NCBI RefSeq assembly: GCF_028618555.1
Contig: NZ_JAQITD010000014.1
Coordinates: 1 to 57,530 of the forward strand
From: Bartonella sp. CM31XJBT
Lineage (GTDB): Bacteria > Pseudomonadota > Alphaproteobacteria > Rhizobiales > Rhizobiaceae
Reading direction: 5' to 3'
DNA length: 57,530 bases
Shown here: positions 39,644-49,528 of the stretch, piece after piece
Layout of the letters: every line of letters starts with the position of its first letter
How positions within the stretch are numbered: position 1 is the stretch's first letter
Program-made: the position numbers and the translations under genes
The notes under the pieces: generated by a model
What the model was told of the DNA's origin: nothing
What the model saw: only the letters and a program-made list of their open reading frames with translations
The model's database searches: none

Positions 39644-40387
39644 TTAAAAAAATTCATTTGGCTGAATGGTCGACTGTAGCGGATCATAGCCATTTGATTG
39701 TTGACTATAAACTGTAGGAATACTCCTATTGTTTTGCAATACCACAACACGCGAACCAACGGGAACACGATCATAAAGATCGATAATATCTTGATTAAGC
39801 AAACGAATGCACCCACTTGAAATAGCACGCCCAATTGACCACGATTCGTGTGAACCATGAATACGGAAAAGTGTATCTTTCCCATTTTTGAACAAATAAA
39901 GTGCCCGCGCACCTAATGGATTATCGGGTCCTGGTGGCATGCCTTTCCCAAGATGTCCATAACGTTCTGGTTCTCGAGCCATCATAGCTGCAGTAGGAGC
40001 CCAATTTGGCCACCGACGCTTGCGCTGTATAACCCCCTCACCTTCAAATGCTAAACCTTCCTTACCGACCCCAATCCCATAACGCAAAGCTTTTCCATTT
40101 TCACCAATAAGGTAAAGAAAACACTCTTGCGTATCTACAACCAATGTTCCAGCTGGATAAGATGTATAATAAATCACTTCTTGTCGCCAATATTTTGGAT
40201 CAATTGTCGCAAGATCAACAGCAGGTAACGAATAAGTCTCATTCGTTACAGGACCATACAAAGCCTGTATTTCTGGTGGAATGTATCGAACTTGTTGAAA
40301 AGAAACCGATGACATATCTGACTGATGTGTAGCACATCCAGCCAAAGCCAAAAGTGCTGCAATTAAAAAGGCACAACGAGATAACAC
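39644..40387 (-). CDS. L,D-transpeptidase (YkuD), putative lipoprotein
   Basis: A periplasmic enzyme that makes 3-3 peptidoglycan cross-links or anchors proteins to peptidoglycan. It starts with GTG. Residues 1-18 form a lipoprotein signal ending in the lipobox LAGC (Cys 18). The YkuD catalytic motif appears in order: HGSHESWSIGRAISSGCIRLLNQDI, containing the SGCIR active cysteine and upstream His. Length is 247. Rhizobial genomes usually hold many such enzymes. In Brucella and Agrobacterium similar ones attach outer-membrane proteins to the wall. Confidence 0.93.
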   Translation of the reverse strand: MLSRCAFLIAALLALAGCATHQSDMSSVSFQQVRYIPPEIQALYGPVTNETYSLPAVDLATIDPKYWRQEVIYYTSYPAGTLVVDTQECFLYLIGENGKALRYGIGVGKEGLAFEGEGVIQRKRRWPNWAPTAAMMAREPERYGHLGKGMPPGPDNPLGARALYLFKNGKDTLFRIHGSHESWSIGRAISSGCIRLLNQDIIDLYDRVPVGSRVVVLQNNRSIPTVYSQQSNGYDPLQSTIQPNEFF

Positions 40388-40653
40388 TCTTCTATTTTCT
40401 CCGATTAATTATTTATGCAGATTTGCATACCATGAAAAACTTAGCACAATATTAACATTAATTCGAAGTTTTCTTATCCTTGAAACTAAGGAGAGAATTA
40501 AGATAAGAAGAACTAAGGTAAAAAAAGCAGATACCTGCTACTTTATACTTTTTTCTCACTTATCGCAAGGCAAGGACTATAACTCTTCTGAAAATATGCT
40601 ATAAAAAAGAAGCTTTATCTTGACTATAAAATCAAACGAAAAGAAAGACTCTC

Positions 40654-41757
40654 ATGGGCTTTAAATGCGGTATTGTCGGATTACCTAATGTTGGGAAATC
40701 AACTCTTTTTAATGCATTAACAAAAACAGCCACTGCACAGGCTGCCAATTATCCTTTCTGTACCATTGAACCCAATACCGGTGAAGTTGCTGTTCCAGAT
40801 TTACGAATGGAAAAAATTGCATCAATCGCTGGTTCAAAAGAAATGATTCCTACACGCATTAACTTCGTCGATATTGCGGGGCTTGTGCGAGGAGCTTCAA
40901 AAGGCGAAGGTTTAGGAAACAAATTTTTAGCCAATATTCGCGAAGTCGATGCCATTGTCCACGTTTTACGCTGTTTTCAAAATGAAGATATTACCCATGT
41001 AGAGGGACGTATTGATCCTGTTAGTGATACAACAACGGTTGAAACCGAACTCATGCTTGCGGATCTTGAAAGTCTTGAGAGACGAATCATACAAATTCGT
41101 AAACGAGCAACCGGAAAAGACAAAGAAGCTCTCACAATTTTGCCTATTATGGAAAAAGCATTAAACATACTGCAACAGGGAAACCCTGTCCGGTTATTGC
41201 TCAAAGATATCTCTTCCGATGAACACCACATTCTTAAAAGCTTGAATCTTTTAACCTCCAAGCCTGTACTTTATGTTTGTAATGTAAGCGAAAATGACGC
41301 CGCTCATGGAAATAGCTTTACCCAAACAGTTGAAAAAATGGCAACAGAGCAAAATGCACAAAGCATTATCATTTCTGCTTCTATCGAAGCGGAAATCACA
41401 CAACTGAGTGATGCTGAAGCATCAGAATATCTCAATGCTTTAGGACTCTTTGAACCGAGTCTCAATCGCCTCATTCGCGCTGGTTACCATTTACTTGATC
41501 TCATTACTTACTTCACCTGTGGGCCTAAGGAAACACGAGCATGGACAATTACGCGTGGTACAAAAGCTCCCCAAGCAGCTGGCGTTATTCACTCAGATTT
41601 TGAGCGCGGTTTCATTCGTGCCCAAACCATCAGCTACAATGACTATATTGCTCTGGGTGGAGAAAGCGGTGCAAAAGAAGCAGGAAAAGCCCGCGATGAA
41701 GGAAAAGAATACATTGTGCAAGATGGCGATATCATGTTATTTAAACATAATACTTAA
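40654..41757 (+). CDS. ychF: Redox-regulated ATPase YchF
   Basis: Universally conserved Obg-family P-loop protein (OLA1/YchF) that prefers ATP and binds ribosomes. It has 367 residues with G1 GLPNVGKST (residues about 8-16), G3 DIAGLVRGASKGEGLG, and the C-terminal TGS domain (ETRAWTITRGTKAPQAAGVIHSDFERGFIRA). Length and order are fully normal. Often neighbours pth in bacteria; here the L,D-transpeptidase lies between them. Confidence 0.98.
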   Translation: MGFKCGIVGLPNVGKSTLFNALTKTATAQAANYPFCTIEPNTGEVAVPDLRMEKIASIAGSKEMIPTRINFVDIAGLVRGASKGEGLGNKFLANIREVDAIVHVLRCFQNEDITHVEGRIDPVSDTTTVETELMLADLESLERRIIQIRKRATGKDKEALTILPIMEKALNILQQGNPVRLLLKDISSDEHHILKSLNLLTSKPVLYVCNVSENDAAHGNSFTQTVEKMATEQNAQSIIISASIEAEITQLSDAEASEYLNALGLFEPSLNRLIRAGYHLLDLITYFTCGPKETRAWTITRGTKAPQAAGVIHSDFERGFIRAQTISYNDYIALGGESGAKEAGKARDEGKEYIVQDGDIMLFKHNT

Positions 41758-41853
41758 ATCTTCACTCTGTCTTAATAGTTTATCTTGAAAACTTTGGTAA
41801 TAGCTCCCTGGAATCTTGTCGCAAAAGCTCTCAAGTGTTTTTAGAACAAAAAG

Positions 41854-41887
41854 ACTGTTGCTAGCATATGATTATGATAGCAACAGT
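41854..41887. terminator. Bidirectional terminator ychF / PRC-barrel gene
   Basis: ACTGTTGCTA and TAGCAACAGT form a perfect 10-bp stem around a 14-base loop, with A-run before and T-run after. It lies between two convergent genes. Confidence 0.8.
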
Positions 41888-41916
41888 TTTATCCATTAAA
41901 GAATGAAAATATAAAA

Positions 41917-42357
41917 TTAGCGTGTCCAACGCCCTTCGTATTTAAATGTTGGAGCGTCCTTTAAAGAATCTTTTGTCGCATTTGTAATGAGTTTCCATTT
42001 ACCATAATCATTTGTCATCTGGATTGTTTCTGGAGAAACGACCACATAACTCTCGCCTATGCCAAGAAAACCACCAACAGCAATAACAAATCCTGCAATA
42101 TTATTTTCACGTAAAATAATATCTTTTACTTCACCAATATTTTCATCTTCTATATTATATACATTGGCGCCTATAAGACTGGAAGCTACAAAATCCGTTG
42201 CTAAAGGTGTCACATAACGCACAGACTTATCTATCCCCACCTGTACAATACCCGTCGAAGAGATCATTTCAGGTTTTGAAGGCACTTCAAAAGACTGAGC
42301 ATAAGTACTAGAAACCATCAAAATTGACATAAGAGTAGTACATGCAATTTTTTTCAT
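41917..42357 (-). CDS. Exported PRC-barrel domain protein
   Basis: A 146-residue protein with a signal peptide (residues 1-20, ending near STYAQS) and one PRC-barrel domain (SLIGANVYNIEDENIGEVKDIILRENNIAGFVIAVGGFLG..., followed by WKLITNATKD). PRC barrels of this kind are common in rhizobial periplasmic proteins of unknown role. GGAGATG precedes the ATG. It is separated from petC by 110 bases on the same strand. Confidence 0.85.
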   Translation of the reverse strand: MKKIACTTLMSILMVSSTYAQSFEVPSKPEMISSTGIVQVGIDKSVRYVTPLATDFVASSLIGANVYNIEDENIGEVKDIILRENNIAGFVIAVGGFLGIGESYVVVSPETIQMTNDYGKWKLITNATKDSLKDAPTFKYEGRWTR

Positions 42358-42467
42358 TTTAACATCTCCATTTTTACTTTGCTTTTACTTTATAAAACCT
42401 CAATGCATCATAAAAAGATTTGTTCCTTATGCTCTTTATACTCTATACTCTTTCGAGTCTTGTCGCT

Positions 42468-43364
42468 TTACCCTTTTCTCTTTATTTCGTCTTTTATTTC
42501 TTTCTCTAACTCTTTTTCTAAACCACACCAAATACGATTTTTTAAAATATAAACAAGCCCTGCAAAAATGATTAAAAATAAAATAACACGAAAACCGGTT
42601 TTTTTACGAATTTCCATATGAGGATCGGCAGCCCACATCAAAAAAGCAGAAACATCGCGCGCATAATGTTCAATGATTTCTGGAGTTCCATCTTCATAAG
42701 CAACCATACCATCACTCAAAGGAGGAGCCATCGTTAAAGAATTACCGGCAATAAAATAAGGATTATACCAATAACCATTCGCAATTTTTATCTCCTTCGG
42801 TGCCTTCTGATATCCTGTTAAAAGAGCTGTAATATAATCTGGACCAGCTGTATCATAATGAGTTAATACATCAGTAATTAAAGCAGGAAACGGCAAAGAT
42901 ACCCCACGTGCACGTGCCATCAATGACAAATCTGGAGGATAAGCACTATTCAAAATAAATCTTTCTTCTTCTTCATGTGAAAAGGGAGAAGGAAAATAAT
43001 CCGTTGCAACCCCAGCACGTTTAAAAAATTTTCCTTCTCGATTAGGGCCATCGCGCACTTCATATTGCCCCGCCAAAGCTTTAATCTGTTCTTGATCATA
43101 CCCTAGAGCTTTTAAATTGCGAAACGCCACATATTTTAGCCCATGGCAGCTGGAACAAACTTGTTTATAAACCTTTAATCCGCGCCTCAATTGCGCCTTA
43201 TCATAAAGCCCAAATGGACCTGAAAAACTCCATTCTTGTTTTTTAGGAACTTGTAAAGGAAAAGAAATAAATCCCTCTTCCTGATCAGAGTCATCACTCG
43301 CTAAACTCTGAGCAGAAAAGCTCATAGCAACAATAAAAATCAGTCCGACAAAAACATTTACCAT
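42468..43364 (-). CDS. petC: Cytochrome c1 of the bc1 complex
   Basis: Heme-c subunit that passes electrons from the Rieske protein to cytochrome c. The start at 43364 (MVNVFVGLIFIVAMSFSAQSLA) gives a signal peptide and 298 residues. It overlaps the petB stop by 7 bases, so a longer start inside petB is unlikely. The heme motif CSSCH is near residue 70-74, and the Met ligand lies in GNSLTMAPPLSDG. A C-terminal membrane anchor (VILFLIIFAGLVYIL) is followed by a basic tail. Last gene of petABC. Confidence 0.95.
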   Translation of the reverse strand: MVNVFVGLIFIVAMSFSAQSLASDDSDQEEGFISFPLQVPKKQEWSFSGPFGLYDKAQLRRGLKVYKQVCSSCHGLKYVAFRNLKALGYDQEQIKALAGQYEVRDGPNREGKFFKRAGVATDYFPSPFSHEEEERFILNSAYPPDLSLMARARGVSLPFPALITDVLTHYDTAGPDYITALLTGYQKAPKEIKIANGYWYNPYFIAGNSLTMAPPLSDGMVAYEDGTPEIIEHYARDVSAFLMWAADPHMEIRKKTGFRVILFLIIFAGLVYILKNRIWCGLEKELEKEIKDEIKRKG

Positions 43365-44611
43365 AGTCTCTTTTTCTGTTTTAAATCTTGCATAATTGAA
43401 GAAGGAAGAGAACAATTTTTTTCAAATGCTGGCAAAATCGGCAAAATAACCAAAAAAAATATAAAATAATAAACAGTAGCCAATTGTGTCCATAAAAGAA
43501 TTTTATCACTTATTTCTCTTGACCCCAACCAACCAAGAAAAACGACATCAATAACCAACGCCCAAAAGAAAATTTTATAAACAGGTCGATATCTTGCTGA
43601 ACATATTTTAGAACGGTCTAACCATGGCACAAAAATTAAAATGCAAATCGAACTGACGAATAAAACAAAGCCAACAAAGTTTGAAGAGAAAATACCAATA
43701 TCAAAGGTTATAGCACGAAGCATCGCATAAAAAGGCAAAAAATACCATTCTGGAACCACACGAAGAGGTACCTTTAAAGGATCTGCCACACTATAATTTT
43801 CAGCCTGCCCCATATAATCGGGCATATAAAACAAAAACCAGGCAAAGAAGATCAGAAAAACAGTAATAGCAAAAATATCTTTGATAAGCGCATAAGGCGA
43901 AAATGGAACTGTTTCCTTATCTGATTGTATAGCAAGACCCGTTGGATTACCTTGCCCAACACAATGGATTGCCCAAATATGCAGCCCCACAAAAAGAAGC
44001 AAAATAAATGATAAAACATAATGGAAAACATAAAAACGATTCAACGTTGGTTGTCCTACGCCATAACCACCCAGAAGTGTCTCATGCAACCATATCCCCA
44101 CCAAAGGTATCGTTTTAAAAAGCCCTGCAATCACTGAAGCCGCTGAAATAGACATCATCCCCCAAACAAGCACATAACCAAAAAATGCTATTGCCATCAT
44201 GATGATATAAATAAAAATACCTGTAACCCATACCATTTCTCGCATGTTTTTATAAGAACCATAATAAAGTCCACGTGCCAAATGGATATAAACAGCAATA
44301 AAAAAAAACGAAGAGCCTACACAATGCCATGGACGAAAAAGCCAACCAAACTGCCCTTCACGCCGAAATCGTTCACTAGTTTCAAAAGCCAAATGAATAT
44401 CTGGAACATAATGCATAGCCAAGACAATACCAGTCAAGAGCTGTGATAAAAGCATAATGGTCAAAATACCGCCAAATGTGTAAAAGTAATTAAGATTACG
44501 CGGAACAGGAAAAGTCACAAATGTATTATAAAAAAAACGAGGAAGAGGAAAACGCTTATCAAACCAACGAGCAAGAGCATTTTTAGGACAATAAGGAGGA
44601 AACCTTGTCAT
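43358..44611 (-). CDS. petB: Cytochrome b of the bc1 complex
   Basis: Membrane subunit with the two b hemes and the quinol sites, 417 residues with about eight helices. Hallmarks: the heme-ligand region RPWHCVGSSFFFIAVYIHLARGLYYGSYK, and DPLKVPLRVVPEWYFLPFYAMLRA (PEWY at the Qo site). The stop overlaps the petC start; the start lies 4 bases after the petA stop. In some rhizobia cytochromes b and c1 are fused (fbcH); here they are separate. Confidence 0.97.
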   Translation of the reverse strand: MTRFPPYCPKNALARWFDKRFPLPRFFYNTFVTFPVPRNLNYFYTFGGILTIMLLSQLLTGIVLAMHYVPDIHLAFETSERFRREGQFGWLFRPWHCVGSSFFFIAVYIHLARGLYYGSYKNMREMVWVTGIFIYIIMMAIAFFGYVLVWGMMSISAASVIAGLFKTIPLVGIWLHETLLGGYGVGQPTLNRFYVFHYVLSFILLLFVGLHIWAIHCVGQGNPTGLAIQSDKETVPFSPYALIKDIFAITVFLIFFAWFLFYMPDYMGQAENYSVADPLKVPLRVVPEWYFLPFYAMLRAITFDIGIFSSNFVGFVLFVSSICILIFVPWLDRSKICSARYRPVYKIFFWALVIDVVFLGWLGSREISDKILLWTQLATVYYFIFFLVILPILPAFEKNCSLPSSIMQDLKQKKRLW

Positions 44612-44615
44612 AACC

Positions 44616-45164
44616 TTATCCTATTTTGAGCAAAGTATCAGAAAGAAATTGGTAAGGTGGAATAGCCAAATTATAGTTAGCGGGGCCTGACCGCACTCTT
44701 CCAGCGGTATCATAAACAGACCCATGACAGGGACACAACCATCCTCCAAATTTACCCGATTGCCCAAGTGTTACACAGCCTAGATGCGTACAAAGATTAA
44801 TAACAATCAGCCAATTTTCACGTCCTTTACCTGCTGAACGCGCAAAATCTGTTGCTTCTTTTTCACCTTCAAGATTAGGATTGCGCGCTTGACGATCTTT
44901 TAGAAGTCTCAATTCAGTAGCGCGCGCATCAGCAATTTCTTTTGCCGTACGATTTCGAATAACAACAGGCTGTCCTCGCCACTTTACCGTTACCGACATC
45001 CCCTCTTCAATACCAGAAAGATCAACCTCAACAGAGGAAGATGCCAAAACAGCTTCATCTGGACGCAACTGACGGATAAAAGGCCACGCAACCGCTCCCA
45101 TTCCAACTGCTCCTGCAACAGCTGTTACCAAAAACAGAAAATCCCGCCTCGTTTGCTCACCCAT
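44616..45164 (-). CDS. petA: Rieske iron-sulfur protein of the bc1 complex
   Basis: 2Fe-2S subunit of 182 residues. Twin-arginine signal/anchor TRRDFL at residues 5-10 is followed by one membrane helix. Cluster ligands: CTHLGC (125-130) and CPCHG (144-148). Conserved QPVVIRNRT is near 65. First gene of petABC with tight spacing to petB. The 720-base region upstream holds its promoter and an inverted S repeat. Confidence 0.97.
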   Translation of the reverse strand: MGEQTRRDFLFLVTAVAGAVGMGAVAWPFIRQLRPDEAVLASSSVEVDLSGIEEGMSVTVKWRGQPVVIRNRTAKEIADARATELRLLKDRQARNPNLEGEKEATDFARSAGKGRENWLIVINLCTHLGCVTLGQSGKFGGWLCPCHGSVYDTAGRVRSGPANYNLAIPPYQFLSDTLLKIG

Positions 45165-45887
45165 GGACTTAACTTAAAGAGACACTTTGCTAAAACATTC
45201 TTTTACCATACCCTCTCCCATTGTACAATGCTTGATCATTCAGTTACCTCAACCATGAAAACATCCCCGTAAAAAACTCCGCCATTTGTATGGTTTATAC
45301 AAAAACTGTTTTATAATGATAATTCATCGTTTTACAGAGTGAATGAAATCCTGAAACACCGTAAGTTTCTTTCATTTCAAACCTATTCATATTAATCAAT
45401 CAAAATTACTCCCCCACCCGTGAAAATCAGAGATAGCATGTAAATAAACACTTCTAAAGAAAGAAACATTGTCTTGTTATGATCATATCTCAGTAAATAA
45501 GTTGAGCTTATCGGTTATTTCTTTAACACATTTACAGCATCTCTCCCTTCCTCAATTCCAACTGGTTGCATGAGTATTTTTTTTGCTTCTGTTTTTGCAT
45601 AAAAAGCATATTTTGTTGATTTTAATTAAAATGGATGATCTAACCTCATTAAATACCCCACTTTTCAACATAATGAGCCAATCCATTTCATGGATCGCTC
45701 AATAAAAGGAAGTCTCTAATAGGGAGCTTCTCTCTTATCCCAAACAGACCTGTATACATAACTTTTTCCCTGAAATTTAAAGGGAATAAAAATTAACCGT
45801 AAAAACATGTATTTCTCAAAGCATATTTTTCGAATAAATTGTGGTGCTTCTTTACAAAGTCGAAAGAAAAATCATATTACAGAGAAC
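45165..45887. other. Divergent gap petA / trmL with inverted S repeat
   Basis: No gene was found. The first part should contain the petA promoter. S copy 4 lies at 45370-45410 on the minus strand. Frames upstream of the trmL ATG are open for a further 81 bases, but that extension is not protein-like. Confidence 0.5.
45370..45410 (-). repeat. Dispersed repeat S, copy 4 (inverted)
   Basis: The minus strand reads AGTAATTTTGATTGAT, TAATATGAATAGG, TTTGAAATGAAAGAA, then CTTACGG. It is closest to copy 1, sharing the GAAAGAA..TTACGG end. It is opposite in direction to copy 2, with trmL between them. Confidence 0.65.
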
Positions 45888-46364
45888 ATGACACTTCATA
45901 TAGCTCTTTTCCAACCTGATATTGCTGGTAATACTGGAACGATTTTACGTCTTAGCGCTTGCTTTGGTTTACATGTGCACATTATTGAACCTGCAGGCTT
46001 TAATCTGTCGGATCGTAATCTCAAACGCGCAGGATTGGATTATCTCGAATATGCTTCCTTAGAACGACACATTGATTGGCAACATTTTATAAGCTCCATG
46101 AAACACTTAAACCGCCGCCTGTTGCTTTTAAGTACAAAAGCAAAAACATGCTATACGCAGATATGCTATCAAAGAAATGATGTTTTACTTTTTGGTCGTG
46201 AAACAGCTGGCGTTCCCGATTATGTTCATGAAGCGGCCGATTACACATTGAAAATTCCCATGCAACCACAGGCACGCTCTCTAAATCTCGCCATGAGCGT
46301 AGCCATAACAACAGGAGAAGCATTACGCCAAATTGGTTATCATGAAAGAACCTGTAATCTATAA
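45888..46364 (+). CDS. trmL: tRNA (cytidine(34)-2'-O)-methyltransferase
   Basis: SPOUT-fold enzyme that 2'-O-methylates the wobble base of certain tRNA-Leu. The start ATG at 45888 gives 158 residues, close to the E. coli length, and begins MTLHIALFQPDIAGNTGTILRLSACFGL. Knot motifs LLFGRETAGVP and MQPQARSLNLAMSVAITTGEALRQ are present. An upstream in-frame ATG (45807) would add 27 unlikely residues. Isolated gene between two inverted S repeats. Confidence 0.94.
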   Translation: MTLHIALFQPDIAGNTGTILRLSACFGLHVHIIEPAGFNLSDRNLKRAGLDYLEYASLERHIDWQHFISSMKHLNRRLLLLSTKAKTCYTQICYQRNDVLLFGRETAGVPDYVHEAADYTLKIPMQPQARSLNLAMSVAITTGEALRQIGYHERTCNL

Positions 46365-46997
46365 AACACAGCAATTCCACTAAAATTTTTAATAGAACGA
46401 TAAAAATACATAAAATATGGTTTTAAATAATTAAAAAATATTTTTTATAGCGTATAATAAGTAATTAAAAGCGCATACGTTTCAATAATACTTTTGGAAT
46501 AACTTACAGAATTCCTGTAAAAAAACATAAATTATTACGAAAAACAATATACAATATATAAAAAAATAGTTAGAGCGTATAATGCCTATCATTTTCCAAC
46601 AATTAAGTGCTGATAAAATAAGCATTTCTTAGTGCCCATCATATCCATTTCATATCACCACCTATAAATGATTAAATACTCCTCCTAGTAAAAATCCATT
46701 AGACATCCCCCTCTTCATGCTCATACAAAGTGCAAACCGCTATCACTATTCTCTTTATTCGTTCTCATTTTCGAGAATCCTTATCTTTGAGATGGTTCAT
46801 AAGAGACATTTTTCCTCTCTGTAATCATTTTTCCTCACTTGTGACGTCTAAGGCAATAATTTTGATTGATGTAATATGAACAGGTTTGAAATAACCTTAC
46901 AATATTTGGAGCTCTTGTTTCACATGAAAAATTACTATTATAAATTAATATGTTGACTTAAAAAATATAAACAACAGTGGGTTTGTAAACAGATATA
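46365..46997. other. Convergent gap trmL / cca with S repeat
   Basis: About 630 AT-rich bases between convergent genes. S copy 2 occupies the part nearest cca. No coding frame or terminator hairpin with a convincing T-run was recognised. Confidence 0.5.
46808..46965 (+). repeat. Dispersed repeat S, copy 2
   Basis: Shares GACATTTTTCC, CTCACTTGTGA, AATAATTTTGATTGAT, TAATATGAACAGG, TTTGAAATAA, CTTAC and TTATAAATTAA blocks with copy 1 and/or copy 3. It ends about 30 bases before the cca stop codon, a position similar to copy 1 relative to the LysR gene. Confidence 0.68.
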
Positions 46998-48251
46998 TTA
47001 TAAATCAATTTTTTCTAATAGTGCATGACGATCCATTAAAAATCCGTTTTCAACCCATATCATTTCTAGCTCTTTAAGCTTTTTTCCTAAAAGTACACCT
47101 TTCGTAAAACCTTTCTTTATTAAATCGTTACCATTAATAGGAAAAGTTGGAATCTGCCATTTTTTGGCAAGTTGATGGAGCTTGACATAACCCTCTGCTT
47201 TTTGCAAAGCATCACTTTTTTCCAGATGATCAAGATGTGATGCAGCGACAGACAACGATAATTGATCTAAAACTGGCTGTCGTCCATGAAAATAAATCAG
47301 TTTTTGCACAAAATGATCAGAACAGTTTTGGTTTATTATTTCTAACTCTGCCCATTCTTTTAATCGCGTTCTTTCTTTATGGGAAAAATGCAAGCGCTGT
47401 GCCATTTCATGAAGACGTATGGGGTCAGGAGGAAGAAGGCTTTCTAGCCGTAATAATGGATCAACTTTCCAACCAAGAGTCTGTTCTGTCTTCACCAATG
47501 CGTGAATTGCATCAATGCCCCATCGTTCTGTTTCAGGAAAAATGAGTGCCAAAACTCTGCTTTGTCGCATCCATAAAAGAGCACGCGTTGGATCAAACGC
47601 CGCAAGAAGCTTTTTCATTTCTGCCCAAATACGTTCAGAAGAAAGTTTTTTTAAACCGTGTTTTAAACGAACACATGCCTTCAATCCTTGCACATCAGGT
47701 CGCCCTGCTCCATACCACGCAAAAAAGCGAAAAAACCGTAAAATACGCAAATAATCTTCGCAAATACGATCTTCTGCAACCCCAATAAAACGAACTGTTC
47801 GGCTAGCAATATCACTCAAACCTCCCACATCATCATAAAGGTTTCCAGCAGCATCACAATAAAGTGCATTTATCGTAAAATCCCGCCGTTCAGCATCTTT
47901 TTTCCAATCACGACCAAATGCCACTTTTGCATGACGACCATCTGTTTCAATATCGCAGCGAAGCGTTGTAACCTCATAAGAACATGAATGAGCAATTACT
48001 GTTATTGTACCAAAAGCAATCCCTGTAGGAATAGCTTTAAATCCTGCTTCTTCTACACGTGCAATAACCTGTTGCGGCAAACAGGTTGTTGCAATATCAA
48101 TATCACTAATAGGCTGCCCTAGCAGTTGATTGCGCACTGCTCCCCCTACAATACGCGCCTCTTCCCCCTCCTCAGACAAAACACGAAGAAGTGTTTGAAT
48201 ATCACTTTGTTGTAACCACGCAACCTGTTTGAAGTTCTGTCTTATATTCAC
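46998..48251 (-). CDS. cca: CCA tRNA nucleotidyltransferase
   Basis: Adds or repairs the 3' CCA of tRNAs. Class II nucleotidyltransferase of 417 residues: VGGAVRNQLLGQPISDIDIATT with the catalytic DxD near residue 54, and the RRDFTINALY motif near 125. The sequence EDYLRILRFFRFFAWYG follows. Sequence alone does not exclude poly(A)-polymerase activity, but the rhizobial single copy is the CCA enzyme. In many rhizobia cca lies on the same strand at the other end of the MoxR operon; here it is divergent from moxR. Confidence 0.93.
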   Translation of the reverse strand: MNIRQNFKQVAWLQQSDIQTLLRVLSEEGEEARIVGGAVRNQLLGQPISDIDIATTCLPQQVIARVEEAGFKAIPTGIAFGTITVIAHSCSYEVTTLRCDIETDGRHAKVAFGRDWKKDAERRDFTINALYCDAAGNLYDDVGGLSDIASRTVRFIGVAEDRICEDYLRILRFFRFFAWYGAGRPDVQGLKACVRLKHGLKKLSSERIWAEMKKLLAAFDPTRALLWMRQSRVLALIFPETERWGIDAIHALVKTEQTLGWKVDPLLRLESLLPPDPIRLHEMAQRLHFSHKERTRLKEWAELEIINQNCSDHFVQKLIYFHGRQPVLDQLSLSVAASHLDHLEKSDALQKAEGYVKLHQLAKKWQIPTFPINGNDLIKKGFTKGVLLGKKLKELEMIWVENGFLMDRHALLEKIDL

Positions 48252-48496
48252 CCTTTAACCTTTCAAAAAAGTTGTCTTCACTGCTTTAAAGAACTCTCTT
48301 CATAAAACAAAATTTTTAAGACATCCCTTATAAAGCACGTCTATTCTTCCAAAGAAACTTTTCTCTTCTATACGAATATGAAAAAAAACGGCATATGATA
48401 CTTCATTTCTTCTCATTTTCTGTTACAAACAATAAGATATCCATTATCATGCAGAGAAAATTACCATTTTTGCGACAAACGCCTTAAGGAAGAAAT

Positions 48497-49528
48497 ATGA
48501 GTCAACATGATCCATCATCCAATTCTATAAAAAAGGTCAATATCAATCATGAGGCTCAAGTCATTATTGATGATATTGATACGACACACAAAGAATTGGA
48601 TATTTTACAACAAGAAATTGACAAAGTTATTTTTGGGCAAAATCAGGTAATCGAATATGCTTTAATCGCTATTTTTGCTGGTGGTCACGCCCTTCTTGTC
48701 GGTGCTCCAGGACTTGCAAAAACACGTCTTGTTGAAACATTGGGAACAGTCTTAGGGCTTGATGAAAAACGCATCCAATTCACTCCTGACTTAATGCCAT
48801 CGGATATTATTGGTTCTGAAATTATGGATTCCGATAAAGACGGTAAACGTTCTTTTCGATACATTCAAGGTCCTATTTTTACGCAACTTCTCATGGCCGA
48901 TGAAATCAATCGTGCTTCCCCACGGACACAGTCAGCCCTTTTACAAGCTATGCAAGAATATCATGTCACTGTTGCAGGTACCCGTTATGATTTGCCACAA
49001 CCTTTTCATGTTCTTGCAACGCAAAATCCTCTCGAACAAGAAGGGACATATCCACTTCCTGAAGCACAACTGGATCGCTTTTTGATGCAAATCGATATTG
49101 ACTATCCTGACCTCACAACAGAGCGACGGATTATTTTAGAAACAACAAAAGAAAAAAAAACAAATGCAAAACCAATTTTATCCGGCAAAAAATTGCAAAA
49201 AATTCAAAATATCGTTCGCAAAATGCCTCTTTCAGAAAATGTGATTGAAGCTATTTTAAAAATTGTCCGCTCATCTCGCCCTCATAAAGACAATAGCCTT
49301 GCTAATACTTATGTTTCTTGGGGACCTGGTCCACGGGCATCACAAGCCCTTTCACTTTGTGTTCGCGCCCGTGCTCTTTATTATGGACGCTTAGCCCCTT
49401 CACTTGATGATGTTGAAGCATTAGCCTATCCCGTATTACAACACCGCATGGCTCTTAATTTTTCTGCCCGTGCTGAAGATATAACCGTAAAAGATATTAT
49501 CAATAACCTTGTGAAAGATGCTCTTTGA
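48497..49528 (+). CDS. MoxR-family AAA+ ATPase
   Basis: A 343-residue AAA+ chaperone. Walker A GAPGLAKT is near residue 73, followed by the sequence FTPDLMPSDIIGSE. Walker B LLMADEINRASPRTQSALLQAMQE follows, with the sensor region ATQNPLEQEGTYPLPEAQLDRF. MoxR proteins act with VWA/DUF58 partners to mature or activate protein complexes. TAAGGAAG precedes the ATG. First gene of a four-gene operon; its stop is directly abutted by the next ATG. Confidence 0.95.
   Translation: MSQHDPSSNSIKKVNINHEAQVIIDDIDTTHKELDILQQEIDKVIFGQNQVIEYALIAIFAGGHALLVGAPGLAKTRLVETLGTVLGLDEKRIQFTPDLMPSDIIGSEIMDSDKDGKRSFRYIQGPIFTQLLMADEINRASPRTQSALLQAMQEYHVTVAGTRYDLPQPFHVLATQNPLEQEGTYPLPEAQLDRFLMQIDIDYPDLTTERRIILETTKEKKTNAKPILSGKKLQKIQNIVRKMPLSENVIEAILKIVRSSRPHKDNSLANTYVSWGPGPRASQALSLCVRARALYYGRLAPSLDDVEALAYPVLQHRMALNFSARAEDITVKDIINNLVKDAL

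Noticed and set aside
43365..43415. Longer start for cytochrome c1 inside petB
   Set aside because: It would place 17 non-signal residues before a clean signal peptide; the overlap ATGGTAA at the petB stop gives a normal start.
43358..44611. Fused cytochrome b/c1 (fbcH) as in some rhizobia
   Set aside because: A stop codon and a separate start with signal peptide separate petB from petC.
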